A stretch of DNA of 64,000 bases, taken from contig JAUJPP010000003.1 of NCBI GenBank assembly GCA_030562195.1, positions 18,507,398-18,571,397 on the forward strand. Direction: 5' to 3'. The notes below the pieces were generated by a model. It saw nothing but the letters and a program-made list of their open reading frames with translations, searched no databases and was not told the DNA's origin. The DNA comes from Nipponacmea schrenckii (lineage: Eukaryota > Mollusca > Gastropoda > Lottiidae). This document shows positions 1 through 10,996 of this stretch, in pieces. The stretch's first letter is position 1, and each line of letters opens with the position of its first letter. The translations under genes and the position numbers were made by a program.

Positions 1-204
1 GACATGTACAAAAATCTAATAAGGAACTGATAGTAGAATCTTATAGTAGAAAAAAATGCCTATATAGCGGAAAGTTTACGCTTGTTCCACAATTGTAGGC
101 TGAAAAGTATCGGAATTGAAAGCTAGCAGGTTAGAAGTGTCAAAATGTTCGAAATCCATGGGATAACGCATAGTTGCCACGCTCGGAGCTGTTCACAGTT
201 CTAG
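1..204 (+). mobile_element. 3' end of a Helitron-like element (family 2)
   Basis: This stretch matches 16,352-16,550 almost base for base, so it is the right-hand end of a dispersed element whose left part lies outside the window. It finishes with a short hairpin (CTGT, TC, ACAG) followed by TTCTAG and then T. The same arrangement ends every other element of this group in the window. A hairpin followed by CTRR is the known 3' terminus of Helitrons. No coding sequence is visible, so the element is non-autonomous. Confidence 0.6.
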
Positions 205-223
205 TTCTGAATGTTATTGATAC

Positions 224-267
<44 letters not shown>
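224..267. repeat. (ATA)n microsatellite, 3' tail of minus-strand LINE
   Basis: About 14 uninterrupted ATA triplets. On the minus strand they directly follow GTGACACAATTAATAAAC, which looks like the end of a LINE 3' UTR. The array is therefore best read as the short-repeat tail made at target-primed reverse transcription. Confidence 0.75.
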
Positions 268-3200
268 TTAGTTTATTAATTGTGTCACGAATCTATACAT
301 AGATATGACATATATATTATACAACAATAAGATTCCGGGCCACAATTGGCCTATGTGACACTTACTGGTTAAAACATATATTTACATATAAAATTAAGAT
401 ATATCTTTTGGTACAACAATGATTAAAATTAAAACATATTCTCAACAGATAAAGTAAACAATATTAAAGGATTAAATATATTTTTCGGTAAAACAAAAAT
501 TAACAAATTCAGTTCTATTTTCAACAAATAAAGATAAAATTGATAGAACTTTAGATAAAATATATTCTCAACAGATGTAAAATGAAACAATCACTATCGG
601 AGATTATTTAAAAGCTAAAAGTTTTTGACGTGTAGAATACATATTAAATAGAAATTTACCCAAGTGATATTGGACGTGCGCATTGCTCATTACAAAATAA
701 AATTGCTCAGGTTCAGATAAAGAGTTAAAATTAGAATTTATATATCGACAAAAGTTTAAAAGTTCGCACCTTATATTTTGATAAACTGGGCATTTAATTG
801 TCACATGGAATTCATCCTCCAAAACATTTTCATTGCAACATTTACATAAGCGTTTATTGAGAGGGGTTGAGGGTTTAGAATAACGCCCAGTTTCAATGGC
901 GATGGGGAGGCAACCACTTCTAAGTTGACAAATGAGACGTCTGTGTGACCTTGGAATACGTGTATCCGTTACATATGGCTCAAGGGAACATTCAGTTTTA
1001 AACTTCCTGTATGTACGGAGTTTATTGCCGTTAGTGTTTTGACGGTCGTTAAATAATTCCGTATTCCATTCATTAGTGTCGTAGTTCATGATTTTAATTT
1101 TAGTGATGGACATAATTTTCTTGATTGGCAATAAAAGATTAAAAACAGCATCATTTAAAACAAGAGATTCAACAGTGTTTAAAACTTTAAAATACCAGCC
1201 CTTTTTGTTCCTATTCCTTGACATATACTTAAGTATAAGGAAAATGTGTCTGTTCGGATCAGCACGGTACAACTTGCATAACAGTCTGATGCACTCAGTT
1301 TTTTGTTTCGACCAACATGAAAGCCAACCCATGTCACCCCTACTTGCAATATTTGGTGTAAATTTGCCAGCCCCTAAAAAGAATTTCATAGCCTTATTTT
1401 GCACCGAATTAATACATGAATATGCCTTTGTACCCCATATCCCTACACAATAAAACAAACCAGGTTATTGTATAAATTAGTGAATGCAGAATATGAAGTT
1501 CCACCACATAGTTACATGTACAAAGGGCACCTAGAGCTCGACTGGCTGCCTTGGCTAATTCCGTAGTTGCCTTTTTCATGTCTAAATGCTCGTCAATCCA
1601 AATACCTAAGTATCTGTAAGAGTCTGTAAACGTAATCTCATCTGAACCACAAGAAATTTTAAAATTGGATTGGGGGGTGGACGGGTTTCTATAGTGGACA
1701 ATGTTCGATTTTTGGGGGTTAATAGTCAGTTTCCATCTTTCACACCAGGTATTGAGCACTGCGAGCATTTCTCCAAACTTGCTTCATCTGGGGCAGTAAG
1801 AGCCACGTCGTCAGCGTATGCGAGGGCGGAGACTTGCAAGTTTTCATCTATTTTTATACCACATTTCAGTTCACCAATCTCTTCAATGAGATCATTTATA
1901 TACATCGAGAATAGGGCGGGCGATATAAGACAACCTTGTTTTACTCCGGCTTCAATGGGGAACCACTCAGAAAGTTTATTGTTAATTTTCACTGCACCCG
2001 TGGTTTTAAAATATAATAATTTTACCGCGTTTAAGATTTTACCATTCAGACCCATGTTTCCCAGTTTATGCCATAAAAGCGGTCTTTTTATAGAATCGAA
2101 GCATTTACGAAAATCAACATAGCAGACAAACGTAGATTTCCGAGAGTTTTTTTCGTTCGTTTATAATGTTATAAAGTGAGAAAACGTGATCAGCACAACA
2201 TCTATTTTTACGAAACCCGTTTTGGAAATCAGATAATAGATTGTTTTTTTCGAGCCAGTTACTTATCCTGTTATTAAGAATATTACAATATATTTTACTT
2301 GGAACCGAAATAAGAGAGATACCCCTGTAGTTTGACGGGTTGAGCACATCGTCACTTCCTTGTTTAAAAATGGGTTGGATGACACTTTTAGTCCATTCAG
2401 CTGGGACTGTTCCGAGTTCGAAGCAGGCTTCGCATAGTTTGTATAAAATTTTTGGGGTTGCTTCATTTTTTAGCACTGTAGAGGGGATACCGTCATACCC
2501 GAACGAATTCTTGTTTTTTAGTTCTTTTATGGCTTTTTTGACTTCCTCAAATGTTATAGGCTGGTTTATATTGTCATTATTTTCACAATTTTCTGGTAAC
2601 GTGACGTCACTATTGTCGTAGGTCGCCGTATCACTATGTAGCTCCGCAAATTCCGATTTCCATATGTTAAGCACTTGCTTCTCCTCATACACAACTTGCC
2701 CGTCTTTGCCTTTAATGGTCCTCGGGAATTTTGACTTCCTATCGTTCACAATCCCGATTCTTCCTATTTTATTCCAAAATTATGTTCTGTCATATTCGTA
2801 CGCAGTATTAAGCTCATCCTTTTGTTTGTTTAAATAATTTCGCTTGTGTTTCCTAAGATTAGTATCAAAAAGTTTTCTTTCATGGCAGTATATTTCTTTG
2901 AGGCGCCTTTTGTTGCAGTGGAGTTTTTCTTTCAGCCAGTCTTTCTCGCACCGACGCACTCTCTCCCATTGTGATTGAAGTGTAGGATTCCAATACGGTT
3001 TATATTTTGATCTGATTCTATTACACAGTTCCTTAGGCACAACTTTCTTTAAAATTCTAAGTCTCATTTCTTCATTTATCAGCTTTTGAAATTCACTATA
3101 AGCACCGTTTACGTCATTATGTAGATCCAGCTGACGTTCCATAACCTTAATTGTCTCGTTCACTCTGTCTAAACATTCTGAATTACTTAAAAAGTTATTG

Positions 3201-4096
3201 GGGGTTGTTGAAAAGTCGAACTTGGCAACGTTTTCTATCTTTGGTTGGGGGCTAGTGTCGCGTATATCATCAATTTCCCATATCAACAGGGAGTGATCTG
3301 GTGTTGAATCAGGAAGGTTTTTAGTGTTATCGATTATGTCTGACATGGTAGAACGACTTTATGCTGTCTATATTTTCGTGTGGCACACATACATAGTCGA
3401 CGACCGATCTACCTATTGTTGATATGTTTGTAAAGTCCTGCGACCCGATTCTGCCATTTAGCATGACATGATTTGAAACTGTAAGGAAATCTATAAAAAG
3501 TTTTGAAAAAATTTGAATATCACCAATGTTTTGGTAACTGTAGATTTGTTCAAGTAGTGTCTCAAAGAATGTTTGTGGTTCACAAGGGCGGGTGGAACCT
3601 TCGGGTGGGAGATAGCAAACAGCAAGACATAAGCTCAAGTTTGAGTTTATACCAGCTACATGGATCCATAAAATATCTTCGTGACTAGAGTCTAAAATAC
3701 GTACGTTAAAAGCTGTCCCTATAAGGTAGTCTCTAATAAGAAAACCAACACCTCCGCTCCCCCTTTTAGCCTTTTTGTTAAACGACTTTCTATTATTTCC
3801 AAACCATTTATATCCATTTACATCTAAAACATTATTTGAGGTTAAAAAGGTTTCACAAAGTGCCAGTATATCACAGTCAGAATAATTAATCACATTTTTG
3901 CGAAAATCAGAGTTCGTACACTGTTTTACTGGGAATCCTCGACAATTCCAGGAACCCAGTCTCAGACACCCTCATGCCGACTTATTACAAAGCCGACCAT
4001 TTCTAAAAACAAATTTATTGTTATTAATTCCTAGTTCTTTCATCACAACTCGCAAGTTACTTTCTTCTTTCATTTCTTCAGGAGACTTCAGATACA
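268..4096 (-). mobile_element. Degenerate LINE (non-LTR retrotransposon), near full-length ORF2
   Basis: A minus-strand element with a 3' UTR (268-603), a trinucleotide tail and a broken ORF2 that contains an AP-type endonuclease and a reverse transcriptase. The 5' UTR and any ORF1 were not found; at about 4,097 the sequence passes directly into a fragment of another LINE. The element cannot be active because ORF2 changes frame several times. Confidence 0.85.
604..4095 (-). pseudogene. LINE ORF2: endonuclease-reverse transcriptase, frameshifted
   Basis: Read from 4,095 down to 604. The endonuclease begins near 3,950 with LGSWNCRG and continues with DILALCETFL and a GGVGFLIRD block (3,327-3,893). 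A linker follows (2,780-3,346). The RT finger region has NPSNYRGISLISVPSKIY and FQNGFRKNRCCADHV (2,114-2,749). The RT core has GVKQGCLISPALFSMYINDL and the catalytic AYADDVAL (1,726-2,055). The thumb region has YRYLGIWIDEHLD (1,409-1,768). The C-terminal domain has a Cys/His cluster, CKCCN...EFHVTIKC (604-1,458). An in-frame TGA at about 3,970, a TAA at 2,780 and several frameshifts break the ORF. The order endonuclease, RT, zinc-like tail fits Jockey/CR1/I-group LINEs; the exact clade is not resolved. Confidence 0.88.
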
Positions 4097-4305
4097 TCTG
4101 AATTCTCTGATACCCCAAATCACGGTTCCATATGATAAGATGGGTTGAACAAGATTAGAATATAAAGTATTAAAAACATATGACATTTCACCCACACATT
4201 TGAATTTTGTAATAAGGCTCTATTGGCTGATTTTGCTAACTCTTTTGCAGTATTGATTGGATCGAGGCTGTCATGTAACCATAAGCCAAGATACTTGTAT
4301 TACAA
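4097..4305 (-). pseudogene. Fragment of a second LINE (RT C-terminal part)
   Basis: The minus-strand translation gives YLGLWLHDSLDP, then TAKELAKSANRALL, then after a break FNTLYSNLVQPILSYGTVIW. These align with the thumb region of the first LINE (YLGIWIDEHLD...TELAKAASRALGAL) but differ at many residues, so this is a related second element rather than a duplicate. Its downstream part is missing; it abuts the first LINE at about 4,097. Confidence 0.7.
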
Positions 4306-4839
4306 ATCTGTACACAAAGATATGGATAACAATTACTTTTTTAAAATAACTATTCCCTCATTACATGTCAATCAACTACACAATAACAAGTTTTATCTCA
4401 TACTTGTTATGTGATAAAATGGATTATTGTTATGGAAGAGTTACTCCCCTTGTCGTTGTTCGTGGGCGGAGCTTGTAACATCTCTTCCTCTGCAAACTTT
4501 TTTATGTGAAGGTAATAATGGAATTTTTTAGGTGCATAAAAACAATCGTTTTAGCACATGCAACATTTCGTTTTGTCGAAATATTTGTTACTGTCTGGTT
4601 TTCTACGAATCTGTGATCAATTTTAGATATTTTTTAGTTCAGATTGTTATAATACAAAGGAGGGACTCAGAATGTTGTCACAGGTCATTGACAACCTGTG
4701 TTAGCTAATAGTAATACATTTAGCACTATCACACAGCCATTGTTTTCAGAATTAGGTCAAGTTGTCGTGCCGATGTTTGTTGGCGTTTTTGCATTTTCCT
4801 AATTATTTCCATATTTTGTTTCATGTTTATACCGTAATC
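4306..4839 (+). other. Leader region upstream of the Ngaro-like gag
   Basis: No gene is visible. A small inverted repeat (CACAGGT at 4,679-4,685 with ACCTGTG at 4,694-4,700) lies about 140 bp before the likely gag start. It may belong to the 5' repeat of the tyrosine-recombinase retrotransposon, but no matching copy was recognised at the 3' end. The element boundary is therefore unknown. Confidence 0.3.
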
Positions 4840-6177
4840 ATGTCGAGTACCGGTAAACACAGTATGCTTGGCCCCAGTACTAGTAGTGGTGTTAAGCAGG
4901 AAAGGACAATTCTTAGACCAAGTACCAGTCCATATGCTGGAGCTAGAAGAATAGGCGATCTAAACACAAAAATGACTGGTACTGCACATTCTTCAAGTGA
5001 CAGTGAGGAGGATGAGTTCCGGCCTAGTCTCCAATTGCAGTCATTCAGGAAATCCAAAATTCTTGTTTTCGTTAGTACATTTCTGGTATGGATAAAACCA
5101 CTCCCTCTGATAGCCAATCGAGAAGCAGATCGAAGACAAAGAAACGAGTACAAAAGACTGAGAAATCTGAATTTGTAAAGAAAAGAAAGTGTGACCCTGA
5201 AACAAGTTCAATAGGGTCTTCCTCCAGTGTTCAAGAGTAAGGTACATGTACGAATTTCGATTTTTATAGGCCCAATTTTGACCAACTTAGCCACTTATCT
5301 TCAAATAACCAAGATAACGAGAACGAGCAAGAATTTAGATCTCAAGGTATTCCTACTGATAATTATGAACCACCTGAAATTTTGAGTGTCCATGATACTT
5401 TGGGTACTAAAATTCCCTCGTCTTTGCATTCGAAAATCATAAAGGGAGAATTTGTTGAAATGGGCCATTTGCTAAATACCACCAAAAGGGAAAAAGAGAA
5501 AAAGACATTATATTTAAGCAAAGATGGTGAAATAGTTGCTCAAGATAAGGCCGCGAAAACAATTAAAACGATAGAATCCTGGACAGACGCTCTTCTGGTA
5601 TATGCCAGTGTCTTCATAAAGGCACATCCTTACAAGGCTTTAGAGTTATTGAAATATATGCACACTGTTAGGATGGCTGCATCTAGAGGTGGTGATTGGC
5701 TGACATATGATGAACAGTTTCGGCTCCGCAGGAGTCATGACCCGGCTAGTTCTTGGGCCAATGTGGATTATGAATTATGGCTTTTTAATTTGTCTAAGAC
5801 TAATTCAGGTTCAAAATCAAATGATACTCAAAAGAATTCCTCTGGTCAATGTTTTGATTACAATTATAAAGGTGTGTGTCAGAAACAAAATTGTCAATAC
5901 AGCCATTCTTGTATTAATTGCTCAAAATCACCCAGTCAATTATTGCATGGCACCTTTCAAATGTGGTTGGATTTGGTTTGGAGGATCAGTTACAAGGTTT
6001 AGTCGATGGTTTAACCAGCAGAATCAATTTTACACCCCTCGTGGATTTAATTTTCATTATGATGGTCCTCGTTCTTATCGCTTTCAAAACAATTGGAATC
6101 ATTGGAATAATAATACCACTTACAATAAATCTCTAGATAATAATAGCAATCGATCTAAAGTACATAATAAGAATTGA
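4840..6177 (+). pseudogene. Ngaro-like gag/ORF1 with CCCH-type cysteine cluster
   Basis: The likely start is the ATG at 4,840 (MSSTGKHSMLGPSTSSG), followed by a Ser/Thr-rich and then acidic segment. A frameshift near 5,090 moves into a lysine-rich stretch that stops at about 5,237. The conserved part resumes at about 5,260-6,000 with ESWTDALLVYASVF, YDEQFRLRRS and WANVDYELWLF. It ends in a cysteine/histidine knuckle, CFDYNYKGVCQKQNCQYSH. A second frameshift near 5,930 leads into an Asn/Trp/Tyr-rich tail ending at 6,177. ORFs of this type accompany Ngaro/DIRS RTs in molluscs and cnidarians (established knowledge, from memory). The role is presumably nucleocapsid-like. Confidence 0.7.
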
Positions 6178-6309
6178 CTTGAGGCTAAGCCATGCACCAA
6201 AGCAGTAAATATTAACATATCCAACGCACACAGTGTCAACATTTGGTCATTGGGTTCATCTCCATTAAAATTTCATAAAATAATACCATATTTGAGCATT
6301 TATCCTGAT

Positions 6310-7851
6310 CGCTAGGCTGCACAAGAATTATTGTTCGGTTTGGAAAAAGGATTTCGGTTGCATTATATTGGTCCAAGGCACATTGTTTGAAGAAAAAATC
6401 TTAAATCAGTATCTGAACATCCAAAGGCAGCTGCTGGAAAATTACAAAAGGAGATCGAATTGGGACGAATTGCTGGGCCTTTTGCGCATAGGCCTATATC
6501 GAATTTACACATTTCTCCAATTGGGGTTATTCCAAAAACTGATGGCACTTGGCGTCTTATTACGCACTTATCCTATCCTAAAGGGAAAAGTGTCAATGAT
6601 GATATTGACCCCGATCTTTGTACTGTCCGTTATTCATCAATCGATTAAGTGGTTGAGAAGATTATTTTAGCAGGTAGAGGGGCACTTTTGGCAAAAATGG
6701 ACGTCAAGTCTGCTTTTCGCCTTATTTTAATCAATCCAAATGATTTTGATTTGTTGGGTTATTTTTTCAATAATCAATATTATATAAGTGTTTGCCAATG
6801 GGTTGTTCTATTTCATGCAAAGTTGATTGAAATGTTCTCTACTTTCGTTCATTGGCTAGTTGAATATAAGTCGGAATTCGACTCCTTAGAGCATTACTTA
6901 GACGATTTCATTTTTATTGGTGCGGCAAAGTCTAATACTTGCAACAATCTTATGAAAATTTTCTTGCACGTGTGTGAAGAAATCGGCGTCCCTATTGCTC
7001 CTGACAAAACAGTAGGACCTTTGTCAAAAATAGTATTTTTAGGTCTTGAACTAGATACCGATAGGTTTCAGATTTGCATTCCTCTAGAAAAAAGAGATAA
7101 GCTTTTGAGTTTGTTGAATGAATTTTTGGAAAAGAGAAAAGTTACGCTCAAGGAGTTGCAAAGTTTGGCTGGTTCCTTGAATTTCATTTGCAGAGCTGTA
7201 AGGCCAGGAAGAGCCTTTATTAGAAGAATTTATGATGCAATGTCAGGCTTGGCAGAAAAACACCATTCCATCACTGTCACTAGGGAGTTAAAGGAGGATT
7301 TTTCAACATGGCGTCATTTCCTTTTGCATTTTAATGGGGAGGTTTTCTTTCCAGATTCAGAATGGCTCAGTAGTGATGTGTTAGATTTACATACCGACAG
7401 TGCTGGCTCAAATGATTTAGGTTGCGCAGCATATTTTGCTGGGCAATGGACATATTTTGGTTGGCCACTTCACTGGCGTGATATGTCAATATTGTTAGAT
7501 ATAACATTTTTGGAATTAGTTCCAGTTGTGATAGCTTTTGGTATTTGAGGTTCGCAGTTTGCAAATAAAAAAATTGTTATGCCCATTGATAATTTAGCTT
7601 TAGTTCGTATTCTAAATTCTTGCACTTCACGGTCCAAGCGTGTTTTGTCCATGGTTCGTCCACTTTTATTATTTTTATTACAACATAACATTGTTTTCCG
7701 AGCATCGCATATTACTAGTTGTGACAATGAAATAACCGATTCTCCTTCTCGTAAACAGTGGGACAGATTTCGAACATTAGCACCAGAAGCCGACAGAGAG
7801 CCTCAACCCATTCCCATGGATTTAGTAGAGAAGATTTACAGCATGAAATGA
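6310..7851 (+). pseudogene. Reverse transcriptase-RNase H of the Ngaro-like element
   Basis: RT motifs in order: ELGRIAGPF, ISPIGVIPKTDGTWRLITHL, LLAKMDVKSAFRL, the catalytic box HYLDDFIFIG (near 6,900) and VFLGLELDT. RNase H follows with DLHTDSAGSNDLGCAAYF and DNLALVRILNS, ending in SHITSCDNEITDSPSR. Damage: a TAA at 6,646-6,648, a local frame slip around 6,790-6,840 that scrambles the MGCSISCK region, and a TGA at 7,546-7,548 that looks like a Trp codon changed by one base. The type of RT and the RNase H directly after it match the DIRS/Ngaro order rather than LTR or LINE elements. Confidence 0.85.
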
Positions 7852-7859
7852 ACAGACTT

Positions 7860-9693
7860 TTGAGTGCTTCGCTTGCTTGCAATACGCATTTAACATACCA
7901 CAAAGGAGTTCATGCTTTCCTGTCGTTTTGTTGTAAGAATAGTTTGAACATTATTTGGCCCCCCGCTTTGGATACATTACTTCAGTTTATTGCTTATTTA
8001 TAAATGAAAGGGTTAGCTTACAATACAGCTAAGTCATATACTGCTTCTGTAGGTTTTCAGTGCAAGGCATTTGGGGTTGATGTTGATGGTTGATTTTTTG
8101 GTCCGAAAAATGTTGGAAGGTTTCAGGCGTAGTAACAAGCAAGAGGATTGTAGACTTCCTATTACTGCAGACATGCTACAGAAAATAATTACTTGTTTGC
8201 CTTCTATATGTAAAAATGCTTATGAGATTCAGCTGTTTACAGCTGCCTTTACTCTAGCCTATTTCGGTCTCTTCCGGACAGGGGAATAAAGGTAAAGGTA
8301 TATCTGTTTCAAAAATCCTTGCAATTCATGATATTTCTTTTGGCAAGAATGCATCTTATATGATTGTGCAACTTCGTTTTTATACGCCCACATGGAAATG
8401 TGGACGTATATTGCCGTCGCTCCTGTCCGTCCGTCAGTCCGTCGGTCCATCCACATTTGTTGTATCCACAATAGAAGCTACAGTTTTTATCCGATCTTAA
8501 TGAAACTTGGTATACATGTATATATTGATGATATCTCTGTCGAGTTCAAAAATGGAAATTATCGCATGAACGGTTTTTGAGTTATTGCCCTTGACTTAGT
8601 AAAAACGCGTCAAATTTGGGTTGTATCCACGATAGAGGCTACAGTTTTTATCCGATCTTAATGAAACTTGGTATACATGTATATATTAAGGATATCTCGG
8701 TCAATTTCGAAAATGGAAATTTTCGCAGGAACAGTTTTTGAGTTATTGCCTTTGACTTAGTAAAAACGCGTCAAATTTGGGTTGTATCCACGATATAGGC
8801 TACAGTTTTTATCAGAAATTGAAATTTGACGAATTTTTGATGAGTAATTGCCCTTGACTATAGAAGCTACAATTATCTATGGATTTTAATGAAACTTGGT
8901 ATGAGCATTGGAATTGATAAGAGGGCGGTCAAGTTTGATTTGGACGATTTTGCGATAAACAGTTTTGGAGTTATTGCCGCTGCCTCTATATTTGTTGTAG
9001 ACAAAATAGAAGCTACAATTTTCAATGGATTAAAATGAAAGTTGGTGTGAGAATTGGAATTGATAAGACGACGGTCAAATTCAAATTTGAAGATTTTTCG
9101 ATGAACAGTTTTTTAGTTATTGCCCTTTACTTAGTAAGATTGCGTCAAAAATTTATTGTGGGTTCAATAGAAGCTACCATTTTCAATGGATTTTGATGAA
9201 ACTTGGTGTTTTTGAGTTTTTGCCCTTGACTTCAATATCCATTTAGTGAATGTTTTTGAGTCATTGCTATATTTATTTTTCAAATTCAATGCTGCCAGTG
9301 GGCGTATGTTACCTTGCCTTGCAAGCTATCTTTCTAAAACTGATCAGTTCGGTTTAGGTTCTAAAATTAGAATTGATGCTGTGGCGGATAAAAACAATAT
9401 GCCCAGTGCATAGCTTGTTAAAATATTTGAAAATGTGCCCTTGTACTCAGGGGCCTCTGTTTTGCCATTTTGACAAATCAGTTATGACCAGATCTCAATT
9501 TGTGGCAATTTTACAAAAAGCATTAAAATTTCTCGAATTTGTTGATTGTGGCAATTATAAATCACATTCTTTCCGTATTGGTGGGGCTTCAGCCCTTGTA
9601 GCTCGCGGTTGTTCAGAAAGTCAAATTAAGGCAGCAGGAAGATGGAAATCTGCAAGCTATCTATCTTATATCCGTTTGTCAAAATTGTCTTAA
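7860..9693 (+). pseudogene. Tyrosine recombinase of the Ngaro-like element, split by an insertion
   Basis: The N-terminal SAM-like part is at 7,860-8,003 (LTYHKGVHAFLSFCCKNSLN) and continues after a TAA and a frameshift (GLAYNTAKSYTASVG). The catalytic domain starts near 8,150 and carries the first Arg in AYFGLFRTGE. At about 8,379 a 161-bp-repeat element interrupts it. Reading resumes at about 9,331 with SKTDQFG and reaches the second half, where SHSFRIGGAS supplies HxxR and GRWKSASYLSYIR supplies the Trp and the nucleophilic Tyr. All catalytic residues expected for a tyrosine recombinase are therefore present but in separate pieces. The enzyme would integrate circular cDNA; this copy cannot. 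Confidence 0.85.
8379..9330 (+). mobile_element. 161-bp-repeat element inserted in the recombinase ORF
   Basis: The left end is a hairpin-forming sequence (TATACGCCCACATG, GAA, ATGTGGACGTATA) followed by GTCCGTCC-type pentamer repeats. The right end is GGCGTATGTTACCTTGCC, then GCAAGCTATC, with CTTGCC/GGCAAG-type palindromy. Between them lie tandem units whose landmark (tgtatccac or equivalent) recurs at 8,461, 8,622 and 8,783, and again at 8,996 and 9,157, which is 161 bp apart each time within the two groups. There is no coding potential. Removing it rejoins the recombinase reading (QLR / SKTDQFG) across a run of T. Confidence 0.75.
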
Positions 9694-9699
9694 ACGTTA

Positions 9700-10301
9700 A
9701 TGTCTCTTGAACTCAACGACCAAATTCTTTCTAGTACGGTTTACATAGTGGGTTCATCCATAATTAAGCGAGCATTCCTGCATGCCAAATCTTCCCCGGG
9801 AGGTACAAATATATGTTTACATCCATTGAATTTGGTTGGGATATTCTGGACTCCGGCTTAATTCACTTTATGATAAACTTGATCTCGTTCAGGGTCAACC
9901 AAAATACATAGTCATACACTGCGGCGGCAATAATATTGGTATAAATCCTTTGCTTCCGTTACGCCACTTAATTCAGGAATTAATTATAAAAATATTAAAA
10001 AAATATCCCACATCTATCATTGTTTGGTCAGAGATTCTACCTCGTCAGCGTTGGCGTTGGTTCCTTAAAAGCCATGGAAAATGCTCGAAAAAGGATAAAT
10101 AGTTTTGCCGCAAAATTGATAATTTCAAAGGGAGGAAAATATATCCGATATCCTGATATAGTCTTGGAATTTACTGAGTTGTATGAAAATGATGGGGTAC
10201 ATCTTTCGGCTGCCGGCAATGGGATATTCATCAACACCCTTCATGGAGCCCTTGAATATTTTGCAGCTATAAGCTATCCAAGTCTCTCTATCACGACTTA
10301 A
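9700..10301 (+). pseudogene. SGNH/GDSL-type hydrolase ORF of the Ngaro-like element
   Basis: Starts at the ATG at 9,700, only 7 bases after the recombinase stop. The first frame has VYIVGSSIIKRAF (block I, nucleophile Ser in GSS). The second frame (9,836-10,102) has YIVIHCGGNNIG (block III, GGNN in place of GxND). The third (10,020-10,301) has NDGVHLSAAGNGIFI, block V with its Asp-x-x-His pair. Two frameshifts break it. The length, about 200 residues, is normal for a lone SGNH domain. SGNH esterase domains are known in CR1 LINE ORF1 proteins, and I recall a hydrolase ORF being described for some Ngaro elements. The substrate is unknown. Confidence 0.75.
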
Positions 10302-10399
10302 TATTAGAAATTTTCATGTATTCAAATTTGATGGTTGTCTTGACAACTATTTACTTAATTGAAACCTTTGGTAGAAATATGTATTATTGAAAATGATTA

Positions 10400-10815
10400 T
10401 AATATTATTGAAATAGCAAATTTTGGGGTATTATGATTGAAAATGATTGATTGAAATAGCAAAAGATGGAGCTATTATTATTGAAAATGATAAAAATATT
10501 GATTGAAATAGCAAAAGATGGAGCTATTATTATTGAAAATAATTGATTGCAATAGCAAAAGATGGAGCTATTATTATTGACAATGATTGATTGAAATAGC
10601 AAAAGATGAAGCTATTATTATTGCAAATGATTGATTGAAATAGCAAAAGATGGAGCTATTATTATTGAAAATGATGAAAATATTATTGAAATTGCAAAAG
10701 ATGGCGCTATTGTTTTGGAAAATGATTGATTGAAATAGCAAAAGACGGAGCTATTATTATTGAAAATATTACTGAAATAGCAACAGATGGAGCTATTGTT
10801 TTTGAAAACAATTAA
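10400..10815 (+). repeat. Minisatellite, 42-52 bp units, about nine copies
   Basis: Units begin GAAATAGCAAAAGATGGAGC, continue with a TATTATTATTG block and end with a variable AAAATGATTGATT spacer. Most are 44 bp; some have 51 or 52 bp with an extra AAATATT. The array sits about 100 bp after the hydrolase ORF, in the 3' non-coding part of the Ngaro-like element. Units are direct and unevenly diverged, without unique spacers. Confidence 0.85.
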
Positions 10816-10927
10816 AAATATTCTTAAATTAAACAAAAAGTAATGGTTATAAAGATCCTTTATTGTAGAATATTAACTTTATTCGCTTTTAATCAGATTT
10901 AGGCTCGACAGGTTTTGGTTTTCAGTT

Positions 10928-10996
10928 GTGCGCTAATCCTTATTGGCGGTGACCTTGATAGATTCTCTATCAAGGTCATGTGGCGATCAAGCGCAC
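10928..10996. repeat. Strong two-part hairpin at 3' end of Ngaro-like element
   Basis: A perfect 13-bp stem (TGACCTTGATAGA, 10,950-10,962, with its complement at 10,966-10,978) has a 3-nt loop. It is enclosed by a second 7-bp pairing, GTGCGCT (10,928-10,934) with AGCGCAC (10,990-10,996). It lies where the 3' repeats of a tyrosine-recombinase retrotransposon would be expected. A role as recombination site or RNA 3' structure is inference. Confidence 0.6.

Larger units (their letters stand above)
4840..10996 (+). mobile_element. Degenerate Ngaro/DIRS-type tyrosine-recombinase retrotransposon
   Basis: The order is gag-like ORF, reverse transcriptase-RNase H, tyrosine recombinase, SGNH hydrolase. 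There is no integrase and no aspartic protease. No DNA-methyltransferase domain lies between RNase H and recombinase, which fits the Ngaro group better than DIRS1. All ORFs carry stops or frameshifts, and a 161-bp-repeat element is inserted in the recombinase. After the last ORF come a minisatellite and a strong hairpin. Terminal repeats were not identified, so both outer limits are approximate. Confidence 0.8.

Noticed and set aside
4762..5178. Start of gag at 4,762
   Set aside because: The first 26 codons are hydrophobic and unlike gag. The ATG at 4,840 begins the Ser/Thr-rich part and was preferred.
10400..10815. Regular repeats that could look like a CRISPR array
   Set aside because: Units are contiguous, of varying length and diverged, with no unique spacers, and the DNA is eukaryotic. 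It is a minisatellite.
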